Shown here piece after piece: positions 1-11,001 of a DNA stretch of 64,000 nt. A program made the translations under genes and the position numbers. The stretch is taken from assembly GCA_016490735.1 (NCBI GenBank), contig JAEMWC010000162.1:265001-329000 (forward strand). The letters are read 5' to 3'. Source of the stretch: Pachyseris speciosa. Taxonomy: Eukaryota > Cnidaria > Anthozoa > Scleractinia > Pachyseridae. The notes under the pieces were generated by a model, which had not been told where the DNA came from, did no database searches, and worked only from the letters and a program-made list of their open reading frames with translations. Each line of letters begins with the position of its first letter. Positions within the stretch are counted from its first letter, which is position 1.

Positions 1-154
1 AGACAAAAATGAAACAATTTGATAATTGATCAGATCTGGATCTTAATGCTTAAAAATTTTTGAAATACGAGACGCTGTTATTTACAAATTTATTGCTTTG
101 AAACATAAGAAGATGAAATAATTTAATACTTGATATAATCATACAAAGGTAAGG

Positions 155-862
155 CTAGTTAGAATGGGAAGTGGTAGCAAGAACCAACTTGTGGTGTAAT
201 GTTTTGTTTGTAAGTAGCAGTGTGTCGAGTTTGGTAGAGTTGCAGTAAGCTTTAGAAAGTTTGGGGATATGATGTGTGTGATATTTTTGTAGAATTTTTT
301 GTACGATTTTGTCTGTGCGGATGTGTTTGTTGTATTTTGTCCGGTAGTAAATTGTCATGTTATTGTTGTTGTTGTTATTTTTTTGTCGTAGTCTTTTGGT
401 TTTCAGTCGCTTGTGTGTACAAAAAGAAAGCCAAGGGAAAGAAAAGTCAGTGATCAGTTTGTCAGGGTAGTCTAGTTTGTTTAGTCTAAGTCGAAAAAGG
501 TTGTTGATGTGTTTGTAATCGTCTATCGTCTTGGACAGTCGACTGTAGCGGGTTGTTTCCGTCTTGATTATGCCAGAAAAAATGTGATGTGGATGATTGG
601 ATGAGAAATGGGGGTATTATTATTATGTATTTGTGGTGTGGTTTTTGAAAAACATGATAATGAACTTTGTGATACCTGATAGTATGGTGGTTTAGTGAGA
701 TGGTCAGGTCTAGATAGTTGACGGAGTGCGAGCTGGATGAGAAAGTGATTGGAATTTGTGTGGGATAAGCTGCACAGAGTTTAGTAATTATGTCATTAAT
801 ATTAGCTTTGTTAGTAAGCATAAACCCATCATCTATGTAGCGGCAAAAAATAAAAATGCTGT
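155..862 (-). mobile_element. Penelope-like retroelement remnant (RT palm end and thumb)
   Basis: Minus-strand reading gives the reverse transcriptase catalytic motif RYIDDGFM (codons for YIDDG at 825-839), then a region with VNYLDLTISL, the segment HHIFSGIIKTETTRYSRL and a C-terminal tail with YYRTKYNKHIRTDKIV. This order (YxDD, 'NYLDLTI', 'GIIKTE..RY') is typical of Penelope-like element RTs. The reading is broken by frameshifts (one near 620-630) and the sequence 5' of the YIDDG motif is not recognisable, so the copy is 5'-truncated and dead. The final stop is at about 155. It sits at the far left of the P450 cluster. It differs in sequence from the Penelope-like element at the right end of the window and is in the opposite orientation. 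Confidence 0.75.
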
Positions 863-2371
863 TAGGGTTACAGTTATGGTTAGTAAAAAAAACGGAACTC
901 GCTTAAGTATGATTTTCACATATTCATTCTCTTATACAAATTCGTACCAGCCGGTCCCTGTTGCGCATGTGCCATAGCTGACATAGTCCCTTTAATCAGT
1001 GAATTGACGTAAGATCCATTGCTGGATGATGCGAATCAAATGTTTTATAGCGCCACGAAAAATGCCAATTTTATGCTTTTCGTAGACGTTACGACGGGCG
1101 TTGACCGGCGAAATATTTTATGGCTCCTAACTCCACCAAAAAAACCTGTGTCGATTCAAGCTAAATCTCTTTTTATTCTAACCTAGGTAAAGTCTTTCAG
1201 TTACCAGAGTTTCAGGCGAAATTATTTTTGATGCGAAATTGAGTGAGTGGTTTTTACCGAGGCAGCCTGTTAATTAAATGTCAATCACGGACTTAATCTG
1301 GTGCTCTGATTGGTCAACACTGATCTTGATACCACAACATTCTGAGTAACTTGATCAGTTCTCAAATTTAAAAAAAAGAACGCGGCTGATGATATAGATT
1401 GAGCACGCGAGCGTTGTTTTATAAAGTAACGGCCTCGATTTTAATCCGAAAGAACAGCAGAAAATGCGCTGAAGCAATTCTAGGAAGGGAAAGACTTGGT
1501 GGCAGTTTTGCCGGCAGGTTCTCGGGAAAGTCTCATCTTCCACGCTTTTGAACAGCAGCGTAACACGATCGCATGTATGTAGTTTGATCACGTACGGTGA
1601 TTCAAATGAACAAGATCGACTCGCGCTGCAATTGTAACTGGAAATACGGTTAAATAGGACTCCTAAGTGCCCTGTGGTTGTTTTTTCTTACCGATTTGGA
1701 CACGGTTTGGTGCACATTTTCTTTGCACCGCTATGTAGGGGGATTCATGCTTACGTCATTGTTTACATTTTTGCTCATTTGCATATGGCTTTGCTTACAG
1801 AGGGAAACATGTTAGATGTGATTTGTCTCCTAGCAGCTAAAGAGCAAGTGAAATTTAACACAATGTGAATTTTTTAGCTCTTTAGGTGTAGTATTCAAGG
1901 AGATATTGTCTTCCAAAAATTGCAAAATTTCTGGGTGGCAAAAGCACTTACGAGCTCATACATTCTTTGCAAAATTTTGAGTTTTTAAACCCGCGTTGCA
2001 CAAAAAGTATTCAATACATGAGCCTCATATTCATTGCCAGAGTTATTCATACTATGGCCTTTCAATATTCAGGACTAATTTATTTGTAGCTCAACCAGAA
2101 ACTGAATTGTTCATGCTAATGAGGCAAATATTGTAAACAAGGATTCCCCTATAGTACTGCATACCCTCTGCATACCGTCTGCATAGTAAGATGCTTTGCA
2201 GATGTCTTTAATTTGCATTTTAATTAGGGGGTGAAATGCACGTAACAATGGGATTGCTGCGGGCGCTTCCTTTTCCCTCCCTCCCGTCGTGCTCCACGCG
2301 ATCTCCCCTCGCTTCACGCGTACGTTCGATTTCTCCTCCTCTTTCTCTTTCTAGCGCCTGCCACGCAGGCT
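863..2371. other. intergenic DNA without recognised genes
   Basis: No coding sequence or clear repeat was recognised here. Short open frames (for example 1355-1591 minus and 1674-1868 plus) have no recognisable motif and look like chance frames. The expected second exon of the P450 paralogue whose first exon lies at 3400-3611 was looked for here on the minus strand and not found. Confidence 0.4.
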
Positions 2372-2475
2372 ATGTGAATGCCGAAATTGAGCGATTTTGA
2401 TCCGCCCCGGTGACGCGAAAACTGATGTGTGCCGGGGAGCAAGCCACCGCAGCAAGCTTGCTCAATTCATTTTGA
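2372..2475. repeat. repeat shared with 19285-19390
   Basis: About 100 bp beginning with TGTGAATGCCGAAATTGAGC are clearly similar to 19285-19390, including the stretch GTGCCGGGGAGCAAGCCAC. Both copies lie on the same side of a P450 first exon (about 0.9 kb and 0.3 kb away). They are therefore probably the edge of the same segmental duplication, separated in this copy by extra sequence between 2490 and 3285. Confidence 0.6.
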
Positions 2476-3399
2476 ATACGGAGTGGAACCCCGCCATACG
2501 GCCACCGTGCTATTCACAGGCACTTTTTTCCGTCAAGGTGAAACGCCCAAACATTTTCTCAGTAACAAAACATCGTTAATACGGCCACCCCGTTAATGCG
2601 CCGGCTAACGGCCACATTGTGTTTATACGGCCACCAAAAGCAAACATATCTTCTATATGGGAAAGACATCCGACAAATCTTGAGGCCGGAGCAATAACGA
2701 CGTTCTTTTTAGTTGAATCGGAGCCTTTGGTTTGAAAAAGATAATATGTATAGATGATTGTCCCTGTTTGCAAAATTCCGTTATATTTAAAGATGCCACC
2801 CATAAACTTTGACCCTAACCTGTTGAATATGGCCAAATTCTTATCACGGGGTTCTATTGTACAATTGATAAGTGACCTTTTAACTCGCGCAAGGATTAAG
2901 AAGCACTAGAATCCAGGTCTTTGTTTTCTCCTTCTTTGTTCACTGTCATTTCCCTTGGGTACTGTTTCCTAAATATTTGATTTTTTTTTTTAAGACTTCG
3001 CTTGCAAAGTTTCTGTTGCAACAGATTTGCTCCGGCAGTTGCAGAGAACAGGCCCCTGCAGAGAAGGACGCTGAAGCCCGTTGTGTGATCTTAACTTTTT
3101 GGTCAATTCAGTTAGTATATTGTAAAATATACACTGGATTGGATTTGTAAAACATGGACCATGCTACAAATCTACCTTTAACAAATCCACCTTTTACAAA
3201 TCCATGTTTTACAAATCCAATCCAGTCCTAATTTTACAACATTTTCAAGAGATTAGCATACGCGCGTCACCCTTTAATTTTATGCTAGAGACTCGGTGAA
3301 TTGAAGGTTTAAATGCTTTTCACGCCACTTGCGGTGTTCTCAAAATGCAGAGATCGGTCAATATCTACTTTTTATCCATAGCAAATATTATTTACTAAC

Positions 3400-3611
3400 C
3401 TTTTGAACGTGTCAGGAAGTTTCTGGGCTTTGAAATCCAGGGAAAATATGTTCCCAAACACGGGAAGACTCGTTAAACGCGGTCCAGGGGGCATGGCCCT
3501 GAATTCATATAGTATCATAATGTAATGTAGAATGAACAGCAGAACCAAAAGCAAGAGGACATTACCGAGGGTGAGAAAATTGTAGATGGTGGCAAGCGGA
3601 GTCGTCACCAT
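3400..3611 (-). CDS. cytochrome P450 first exon (paralogue A; partial or pseudogene)
   Basis: The minus-strand exon starts at the ATG at 3611 (MVTTPLATIYNFLTL) and encodes an N-terminal hydrophobic anchor ([17 protein letters not shown]) followed by the proline-rich hinge [15 protein letters not shown]. It ends at a GT donor (GTTAGT) after KLPDTFK, in the same phase as the complete gene at 15376-19999, to which it is almost identical. These features are typical of microsomal P450s of clan 2. In the complete gene the second exon follows 1.9 kb downstream; here no second exon is visible in the 3.4 kb left before the window edge. The copy either has a much longer first intron or has lost its body and is a pseudogene. 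The exon is well preserved, which argues for recent duplication rather than proving function. Confidence 0.75.
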
Positions 3612-3881
3612 GTTTAAGCCAACTGTGCACTTTGTAACGCTCCACAGCAAAGGCGAATAATTAGAACTGCCGAGTGATTTGACGAGGTGTTGTCACGCCA
3701 TGCTTGGGCAGACAATCCAAACGGTGCCAAGAAACTCACTTGACGTCATGTTACGCTAATTAAAATTTTATCTGGCTTCCACACAGGAGCCGAAGAGTCC
3801 TCGTATTTGACTGTATTTCCAGTTAAATTCATCATAACAGTTGCAGCGCGAATCGATGAACCGATGAACCCTTGAAAACGG

Positions 3882-4190
3882 TGTTGTATCCAAGCAAGCG
3901 AATTTAATCCACGCAAAATTACAAGACAGCCCTACGACATGAAGCTTACACACAAGACAAATATTCTATGCACGCCTCGCCTTAAGTATTGTCCCGATAT
4001 TAGCATAACTAATTACATTCACACAACTATTTACAAGTACATGGAATTTCCACGAGCATGTCAGATTTTGACAGCTACGCTACAAACGGACTACCCTGGG
4101 TGCCAGAGGTTTTATCTTTCTAAGCGAGGCCGGTGATTTACCCGCTAAACGCAAAGCGAACGGAGACGCGAGCACTCGGGATACAAACGG
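3882..4190. mobile_element. 309-bp insertion (hAT-like MITE?) present only in duplication copy A
   Basis: Relative to copy B (20240-20260) this stretch is an insertion. It is flanked by AAAACGG on the left (3875-3881) and AAACGG on the right (4185-4190), and copy B has a single copy of this site. The ends are short inverted repeats (GTTGTATCC and GGATACAAAC). A 7-8 bp target duplication with short termini suggests a non-autonomous hAT element. No transposase is present. Confidence 0.6.
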
Positions 4191-4284
4191 ACAGCTGGAG
4201 CTGTTAAATTTGAATTGCTTATCATTGATTTTTACCTGGACGGATTCGATTTTAAATACTCACCACCTTCAACTTAATTCACAG

Positions 4285-4560
4285 AGGATATCCCGAACTC
4301 GACGTGGGCTAAGTTTGTTGGTTCTCTACTCTGCTCTGAGAGGTTTTTCTCCGGGTACTCCGGTTTTCTCATTTCCCCCAAACAACATTTGATTTGATTC
4401 TACTTTATTCAATTTCATTTATAATTAGTCTCCCCAATTAGTAGAGCATCTCTGCTCAGCTAGAAAGATTTGAGACTTGAATAAAGCGATGATGATGATG
4501 ATGATTATTATTATTGTTATTATTACTATTATTATTATTATTATTATTATTATTTTTATT
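4285..4560 (+). mobile_element. SINE copy (head deleted) with GAT/ATT tail
   Basis: The sequence from about 4285 matches the body of the SINE at 20370-20665, including GAGAGGTTTTTCTCCGGGTA and the 3' segment GCTAGAAAGATTTGAGACTT. It ends in a GAT then ATT microsatellite. The tRNA-like promoter head seen in the 20.4-kb copy is mostly missing here. Confidence 0.65.
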
Positions 4561-4726
4561 TTTGCCTATGATAGCGCGTCCGCTAATTTAAGAAAGTTTA
4601 ATTATGGCGTTGAGTTTGTAGATTGGTATTCTAGGATTTTTTAATATTTTCTTTATTTCATCAAAATTTTTAGTCTATGATAGTTGTAAATAGGTATAAT
4701 TTTTATTGCTTTTACTAAAGTTTTTA

Positions 4727-4778
<52 letters not shown>

Positions 4779-4780
4779 TA
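4727..4780 (+). repeat. ATT microsatellite
   Basis: More than fifteen uninterrupted TTA/ATT units. It could be the tail of a decayed SINE or LINE, but no element body was recognised before it. Confidence 0.9.
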
Positions 4781-4868
4781 TACCAGAATACACAACTGTA
4801 TGCTTAACATTAGACTAGCCAAACAGGGCGCTTAGATAGCGTAATCTGTGAGCCACTGGAGTTAATAT

Positions 4869-5258
4869 ATGTCTGCTTACGCCATGTTATCAAACGTCTT
4901 CAGCAGCAGTTGTCGCGTGGATTATATGGAGATAAAACGGTTTTTCATGGCAACGTTGTATTGTCTGAAATATTTTAAACAAAGAATTAGATATAGCCCG
5001 GTACATCCTGGCTCGTACAATCCTGCGATCATTACTAACAAAGAGTTACAGGAGCCTCACAGAAGCATGATGAATGAAACTGTCACGATCGGCAAGCTTC
5101 TGCTGGTAAATCCAGCAAGTAGTGCAACTTCAGAAAGGTCCTTTTCAGCGGCTCGAGGTTCAAAAACATGGCTCCGCTCAACTATGGTTCAAGAAAGCTT
5201 CAGTAATCTTACAGTACTAAACACTCACAAAGACAACATACAAGCTTTGCCTTGCTGA
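4869..5258 (+). pseudogene. hAT-family transposase C-terminal fragment
   Basis: A 129-aa reading frame ends with LLLVNPASSATSERSFSAAR and then RSTMVQESFSNLTVLNTHKD. This is the hAT dimerisation domain pattern: an 'ATSERSFSA' core, a conserved downstream tryptophan/leucine stretch, and a final LxxLxxH-like helix. Only the C-terminus is present; the zinc finger and DDE catalytic region of a full transposase (500-700 aa) are absent upstream. It is therefore a relic, not a gene. No terminal inverted repeats were found at its edges. Confidence 0.75.
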
Positions 5259-5574
5259 TGTATGAATTTGTTGGTCGTAACGACAATCGAAAAAGGAATT
5301 TCGGAAAATTCAGATCAGAGAATCCGATCTCTTGAAAGTAAAAGTTACCAAAGTTATATTACTCTACCTTCGTTTACAGATTACGTTATGTGTGATTGCA
5401 AAGTTTATTTTCAGTTTGTCACTAACCCCATTCTCTAAATGCTTGAATTGAGTTGAAAAGTGTAGAAAAGGATATCACTTGTTTTTTTAGTTAATATAAT
5501 AGGTTAACTGCTGGACAAAGCTTATGAATTAAACGGAATCATATATCCTATTTAATTATTTTTAGATTTAGCCC

Positions 5575-5930
5575 CCTTCCCTCCCTTGAAAACGCGGTAG
5601 CGCCCCGCCCCTTCCCTCACTTTAAAAACTGTTCCGCGGGTCCTCCGTTAGCGTACCGACTGTAACGGGGAGGGAGGGTTGATAGGAGGGTCAAAACCTC
5701 CTGCTTCGTGTACCCTGTACTCCAACCTCCCCAACCTTTTTCTCCCACCTCCCGCGCTTTCTTGCGTTACCAACCCCCCTTCCAACTCCCCCCTACACAC
5801 ACACATACACGCACACACAATAAATAATTTCTCTCCCGCCTCCCGCCCTTTCCTATGCAGCCTCCTCGTACTCCGCCCACCCCATTTTCCTGGGCTCCCA
5901 CCCTTCCCGACTCTGGAAAAAAATAGCAGC
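5575..5930. other. pyrimidine-rich low-complexity stretch
   Basis: Long runs of CCCCTTCC-like sequence and a CACACA tract near 5795-5815. The overlapping open frames on both strands here (for example 5679-6059 plus, 5767-6063 minus) are proline/serine or glycine/arginine artefacts of composition. Confidence 0.6.
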
Positions 5931-6383
5931 AAAATAGGAAAAGAACATCTTCAAAAATCGAAGAAAATGCTAAGGAAACGAGATGAAAAGAGAAAGCCAC
6001 ATTTTTCTTCACTAAATCAGCCGCTAAGGGTAAACTTTGTTTCTTTCTTAGTGAACTAGTCAACTGGTGAAAAAAAGTTACTAACCGTGCGTGACGTCTT
6101 AGCCGTGTTTGTGCAAATCAATATAATGTGCGCCAAAATCACTTGTAACTTCAAAGCGAGTTTTGCTTAAGAGTCATTTTAAGTTGGCCTTCTATTTCGT
6201 TTTCTTGCAAGATCTGGGTCAATTTGCTTGGCTTACGTCATGCTCTAAGGAAGAGAATAGAAATGTCACAGGTACACATATACCGTAAATGCTCGAATTA
6301 GCTCCCACGTTCCTATAAACGCCCCCCCCTTCGAAGTGGTGGAATCAAGAGGTAGGGGCTGAGAAAAAACAAAACAACGACGA

Positions 6384-6384
<1 letters not shown>

Positions 6385-6421
<37 letters not shown>

Positions 6422-6423
6422 TG

Positions 6424-6466
<43 letters not shown>

Positions 6467-6490
6467 CAACAACAACAATAATAATAATAA
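6385..6490 (+). repeat. AAT microsatellite followed by a 'TTTATATAGCGC' repeat end
   Basis: About 100 bp of near-perfect AAT units run directly into AAATTTATATAGCGCTAAAG. The same terminal motif occurs at about 12430-12475 and a related one at 56980. This is a common end of dispersed repeats in marine invertebrates. Confidence 0.7.
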
Positions 6491-8796
6491 AATTTATATA
6501 GCGCTAAAGTTATAAAAAAATATATTCTAAAGCGGTTCACACAATGAAAAATGTAAATACAGAGCAAATAATGTAAAATATAAAACGGTAAAATCTAAAG
6601 TTATCACAAGTTGTAAGCGAGTTCATAAAGGGAATTAAGTTTGTTCCAAAGGTAAGGCACAGAAATGGGCAAAGGCAAAGAGAAGCAGAGGCCCCGGATG
6701 TTCAGTGTCAAGTCATTACCGACTGTACCCAAAGTTAACAGCAAGTGCATAAGTTTTGGCCTGCTCCTCCCGTCAGATCATTAAAATGTTACAGTGAGAA
6801 AAAAGCGTGGAATAAGAAACAAAGAAACGTAGTTTTAGCAAGAATGAATTGAAAGCAATAGAATACACCCTTTATATTATGTTCATTTGCCTATGCCCAA
6901 AGAATGATGGAAAGTAAAACTGTAACAAGGTTTAATGCCAAGGAAACAAATATGTGATCACACGCAGTGGTAAAATAGAACTGTTTTGCTCCGCACTGTT
7001 GGTCTCCTTTGGGTTAAAAACTGTTTAAATATAATTCCTCCCACTGAAAAGAGCAAAAACTACACAAAAAAGTGTTTTTCGAGTCTCCCATTTGAAAAAG
7101 TTAGATAACGAAGAAGCTGAAAATTGCGAAGGCTTACTAACGACAAAGGAATGCTCTGAAGCGCTTAATAAGTTCCAAAACAACAAGACACCAGGTTCTG
7201 ATAGTTTCGCAACTGAATTTTACAGATCCTTCTGGAATGCTGTCGCACCGTTTATGGTTGACAGTTTTAATTACGGCTTTGAAAATGGCCTTTTAACGAT
7301 CTCTCAAGGGCTAGCAAATATCTCATTGATACCAAGAAAGAAAAAAACTTACAATATTTAAAAAATTGGAGGCCAGTCTCCCTTCTCAATAATGACTATA
7401 AAATCGCTACAAAAGCCATTGCCATGCACTCAGAATGGAGAAAATTCTCCCTTGAAATTATTAATGAAAGCCAAACAAGTTATGTCAAAAGTAGGTATAT
7501 TGGAGAAAATGTTAGAACGATTTCCGACATCATGTCGTTTACAAAAACTCATAACATCCCTGGTCTAGCTCTTTCTCTAGATTTTGAAAAGCATTCGACT
7601 CTCTAGAAGTATTCGACTTCGGCCCACAGTTACGGCAATGGATTAAAGTAATTTACAGTAATATTTCTAGTTGCGTTATAAATAACGGTCACGCCACTAG
7701 ACACTTCAATTTGAGTAGAGGAGTCAGGCAACGTTGTCCTCTGTCAGGCATCTTGTTTGTCATTGGAATTGAAATCCTGGGTCGAATGCCATAAGAATTT
7801 CAAAAGAAATAAAAGGTATTAAAATTGATGAAAGAAATACGTTGAAGCTCTCTCAGTCCGCAGATGACACCACACAGTCTTTCTTGAAGATACCGAATCT
7901 CTAAGTAACCTATTCAGTTTACTTTTCTAGTTCGAAAGTTGCTCTGGATTAAAAATAAACCAGTCGAAATCAGAATTGTTGTGGTTAGGGTCTGTACGCC
8001 ATCGAAAAGACACGTTTCAAAGTTTAAGAATGAATAAAGAACCAAACTATGCACTATAGGGGTCTACTTCCCTTATGAAGAAAAACTGGCAGCCAAAAAG
8101 AATTTTTTTGATCGACTATAGATTCTTTAAGAAAACTCCTGAATATTTGGTCAGCAAGAGACATATCAGTCCACGGCCGAATTCATGTAGTGAAATCCAT
8201 GACAATTTCGAAGCTCACTTTTGTCTGTAGTGTGTTGAGTACACCAGCCTCTTTCGCAGCTGAAGTTAATGAACTAGTCTTTGACTTTATATGGAATTAT
8301 ACAAAATCCGGAAGATTAAAAAAACCACCTTGATAAAAGACAAGAAAAACGGAGGCCTAAATATGATAGACTTTTCTTTGTTTGATAGAGAATTAAATAT
8401 GCTGTTGGCGGAACATTGTTGTTTTATTGTAATTATAACGTTGAATGTTTGACTCTAAAAGCAAAACTGCCCTCTTTTTATAAAGAAATAATCCTACATT
8501 GGGAAGAAATTAATAATGTGATTACTAAAACAAAGAAAGAAACAAAAAACGGCTTCTATCTTTTCATGAGTTCTTACAGAAACTTTAGATTAAATGCAAC
8601 TTTCTGCAGTACTTTGGCCTCACTTCTCTAATACTGGGAAAGTGGAAGAATTATTTAAAAGAAGAAAATCAAACTAATACGACTAATTTACTTGCCCTTG
8701 ATAAGATGACTTGCAAAACAATACACAGATTACTGGTCGATATTCAAGATTATTATATCTCTCACTTAGTACGCGCGCTGTGATTGGTCAATTTTG

Positions 8797-8824
8797 CGGG
8801 CCGTATTCTACAGTACGGCCCGCT
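8797..8824. repeat. short palindrome
   Basis: GCGGGCCGTATTCTACAGTACGGCCCGC forms a near-perfect hairpin with arms of 11 bp. It shares the CGTACTGTA theme of the neighbouring foldback at 8879-9053 and is probably a remnant of the same family. Confidence 0.5.
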
Positions 8825-8878
8825 TGACTTCAACAAGGTTTCTTTCCCGCGCGCCGGATTAACCTCAGAGATATAATA

Positions 8879-9053
8879 AATATCTTACTAGCCTCGTTTT
8901 CTCGGTCCGTACTGTAAGTTACGGATCCTCGTTTTTTCCCATTAATTCATGGCCCGCGCGCTTCGCGCTTGGGCCATAAATCAAAAGGAAAATACTCGGT
9001 CCGTAACTTACAGTACGGACCTCGAACTCGGTTAGTAAGAGGTATTTCTAATC
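8879..9053. mobile_element. foldback element inserted in the LINE relic
   Basis: Inverted arms (8879-8925 and 9000-9053) share GGTCCGTACTGTAAGTTACG and its complement, with GC-rich internal sequence. It interrupts the LINE reading between its connection and C-terminal segments. No coding capacity. Confidence 0.65.
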
Positions 9054-9414
9054 CGCCAACGGCAGAGAAAAAGCTAACAGAAATGGAATTCAGCGAAGAA
9101 GAATGTCAGAAAATTTATTCTCTACCATTTGTTGCCACAAAAGAAATAAAACTTGCAATATACGTTTCAGTATAAAATTATTCACAACATACTTTACACA
9201 AATACTGTTCTTTACAAAATGAAAAAAGTCGAGGATCCATTCTGTCCTTATTGCACAAATGTGGAGCTAACAGTCACCTATTTGTTTGTTTCCTGTCCTA
9301 TTGCAGTTTCCTTCTGGTCCGACTTTACTGCTTGGTATCAGTGCATTTCCAAAGAAACTCTAATTCTAGGCTAGAAAGAAATCATGTACAGTATCTTGAA
9401 TAATTGGTCCTCCT

Positions 9415-9578
9415 GTTCAATCAGCTTGCCATCTGTGTCAGTATGGCCGTACGGGTTAAACTCGGTTGGATTTTTCCAGGAGCTGGGATCCATGTGAACG
9501 GACTCTTCTTTGTTGGGAAAGACGATTGCACCTTGATGAACACGGTGGCCACAGAGTGTTGTTTATCATATGACCCGT
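9415..9578 (-). pseudogene. cytochrome P450 last-exon fragment
   Basis: About 160 bp match 15584-15742 of the complete P450 gene with only scattered differences, including ATCAGCTTGCCATCTGTGTC and AAACTCGGTTGGATTTTTCC. On the minus strand this corresponds to the segment between the ExxR helix and the haem loop (the 'GYRVP' to 'DTDGKL' part). Indels (near 9510 and 9570) break the frame. Neither the ExxR motif nor the haem-binding loop is included, so it cannot encode an enzyme. It lies directly after the LINE relic and before a GC-rich palindromic stretch. Confidence 0.85.
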
Positions 9579-10118
9579 ACGGCCCCGCGCGCGCTTTCAT
9601 TGTAAAACTATTGAGAAAATGCCCGTATGAGGGCAGTACGTCTTAGCGCGAGCAGTTTCTCAAAACTCCGGAAATCGTATCGGGCCCGAAAAATATTTTT
9701 CAAGTGGGTTTGATATCCTTTGGTACGAGGTTTTTGAACAAACTAGTCCAATGTATTTCTCAGTTTTATAGCATGCTTTCTTAAAAGATTATTGAAAATA
9801 TTAGAAATCGAATTTCTGGTAATTAACTTAATGCACGTGAAGTAGTTTTTCGGGCCCGAAATGTTTTCGGGACTTTCGAGAAACGCGCACCTCCAGGGCC
9901 GGAAAAAGCCGTACGGCCCTGCTAGGAAAACGCATGGCGCGAGCGATACGAATTTAGAGGATTTCGTCGCGTCTAACCATGTAAATTGATTTTACAACCA
10001 GAAAACAAATACAGACAACATATTAGATCAATTTTCTGTGCAAATTTGTCGATTTTTTGTAACAAACTTCATCTTCTACGTGCTCATGAACAGTCTAAAG
10101 GGGCCATATGATGAAACA
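9579..10118. other. non-coding stretch with GC-rich 'GTACGGCC' and 'GGGCCCGAAAA' motifs
   Basis: The motif CCGTACGGCC and the motif GGGCCCGAAA each occur more than once here, some in opposite orientation, resembling the foldback at 10119-10230. This is probably a degraded inverted-repeat element. No gene seen. Confidence 0.4.
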
Positions 10119-10230
10119 CTTATTGACTGAGTTAGGTCGGGCCGGACGGGAAAATATTTGGCTATCGGTCATGGCGCACGGACCTCGAGCCAAATATTTT
10201 CCCGTTCGGCCCTCCCACTTAGTCAATAAG
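10119..10230. mobile_element. 112-bp foldback element
   Basis: Left arm CTTATTGACTGAGTTAGG and on to GGGAAAATATTTGGCT is mirrored by AGCCAAATATTTTCCC and on to CTTAGTCAATAAG. Arms are about 45 bp with a short GC-rich loop. It is a hairpin-type non-autonomous element with no coding sequence. Confidence 0.75.
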
Positions 10231-10906
10231 TACATAATCAGCACTAAAAACCATCACTGGAGTTGTAACAAAGGTATATGGAATCCAAAATTTTATTTAA
10301 TAAACAAGTTCTTTCTTAATTTTGAATTGTTGTCAAGGTACAGATCTAATTAGCTACAACAACAGAATATACCATTTACTATTTTGTTTCTTGACTGCAA
10401 CGGAGTTCTTCTCGAACAAATACGAGATTAATAAGAACTGATTAATGACTATTTGCCACTGGTCATGAAGTTGTAGATTGGTTATGATTCATTAATAGAT
10501 CTACTGCTGATTGTACCACGGATGATGTTCTCTTATTGACTTCGCTACTCGCTATCTATTTAATAGATAATTACTGAGGCCCACAGCATTATTGGCTCTA
10601 CCTCGGTGTAAGAACCTGTGAAACTCACGAATGACGTAAAACAAAGAAAACAAAACATTCTAAACAATGGCGTACAGCACAACAATACCTCATAAAACAA
10701 AGAATACCTCGCCAGGTTTTTACACCGAGGTAAACCTGCATTATATCCAATAATGCTGCGAGCCGAAGTAATTATCTATTATAATTACTGATCGTCATCC
10801 AAACCCATTGTTTTCTGCCTGCAATTATATCACCGAATGCCACCACCCTTTTGTATTTTTTTGGAAAACAATTAATTGAATAGACATTGAATAACTCTTT
10901 AGATAC

Positions 10907-11001
10907 ACTCATGAAAACAATAGCTTACGTAACCGTTACCTTGAATGAAAATAGTATTTTTATTCAAGGTGACGGTTATGTAAGCTATTGTTTTCATGAG
11001 T
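10907..11001. repeat. 40-bp-arm hairpin
   Basis: Arms 10907-10946 and 10962-11001 begin and end with ACTCATGAAAACAATAGC and its complement, differ at only a few positions, and enclose a 15-nt AT-rich loop. It lies inside the 10781-11799 element. Confidence 0.85.

Larger units (their letters stand above)
3285..4560. repeat. P450 first-exon duplication, copy A
   Basis: This block is closely similar to about 19672-20600. Both contain a P450 first exon, about 250 bp of 5' flank, and a SINE ending in an ATT-type microsatellite. Copy A differs by a 309-bp insertion (3882-4190) and by loss of the tRNA-like head of the SINE. The SINE occupies the same site in both copies, so it was present before duplication. 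Confidence 0.8.
7085..9410 (+). mobile_element. decayed L1/Tx1-like LINE, ORF2 remnant
   Basis: Read across frames, the plus strand shows an ordered ORF2. It starts with NNKTPGSDSFATEFYRSFW (fingers), then NWRPVSLLNNDYKI, ALSLDFEKHSTL in place of the usual 'DFEKAFDS', GVRQRCPLSGILF, and SADDTTQSF, a degraded YADD box near 7860. The C-terminal zinc-knuckle-like part is FQYKIIHNILYTN, CPYCTN, then FVSCPIAVSFW at 9150-9340. This set and order is the L1/Tx1 group. Many stops and frameshifts show it is long dead. The 5' part (endonuclease) is missing. It is interrupted by a palindromic element (8879-9053), and its 3' end abuts an antisense P450 fragment at 9415. Confidence 0.8.

Noticed and set aside
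863..3284. Second and third exons of P450 copy A
   Set aside because: Looked for the exon 2 motif ([13 protein letters not shown]) and the haem loop on the minus strand and found neither.
3652..3960. Minus-strand 61-aa frame at 3768-3953 as an additional P450 5' exon
   Set aside because: It has no P450 motif, the counterpart in copy B is not conserved as a frame, and part of it lies in the 309-bp insertion.
5679..6063. Overlapping plus and minus open frames of 98-126 aa
   Set aside because: They lie on a pyrimidine-rich low-complexity tract, are mutually overlapping and show only composition-driven repeats.
6266..6567. Minus-strand frames rich in L, Y or I
   Set aside because: They are translations of the AAT microsatellite.
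9404..9646. Plus-strand 80-aa ORF
   Set aside because: It is the antisense shadow of the P450 exon fragment at 9415-9578.
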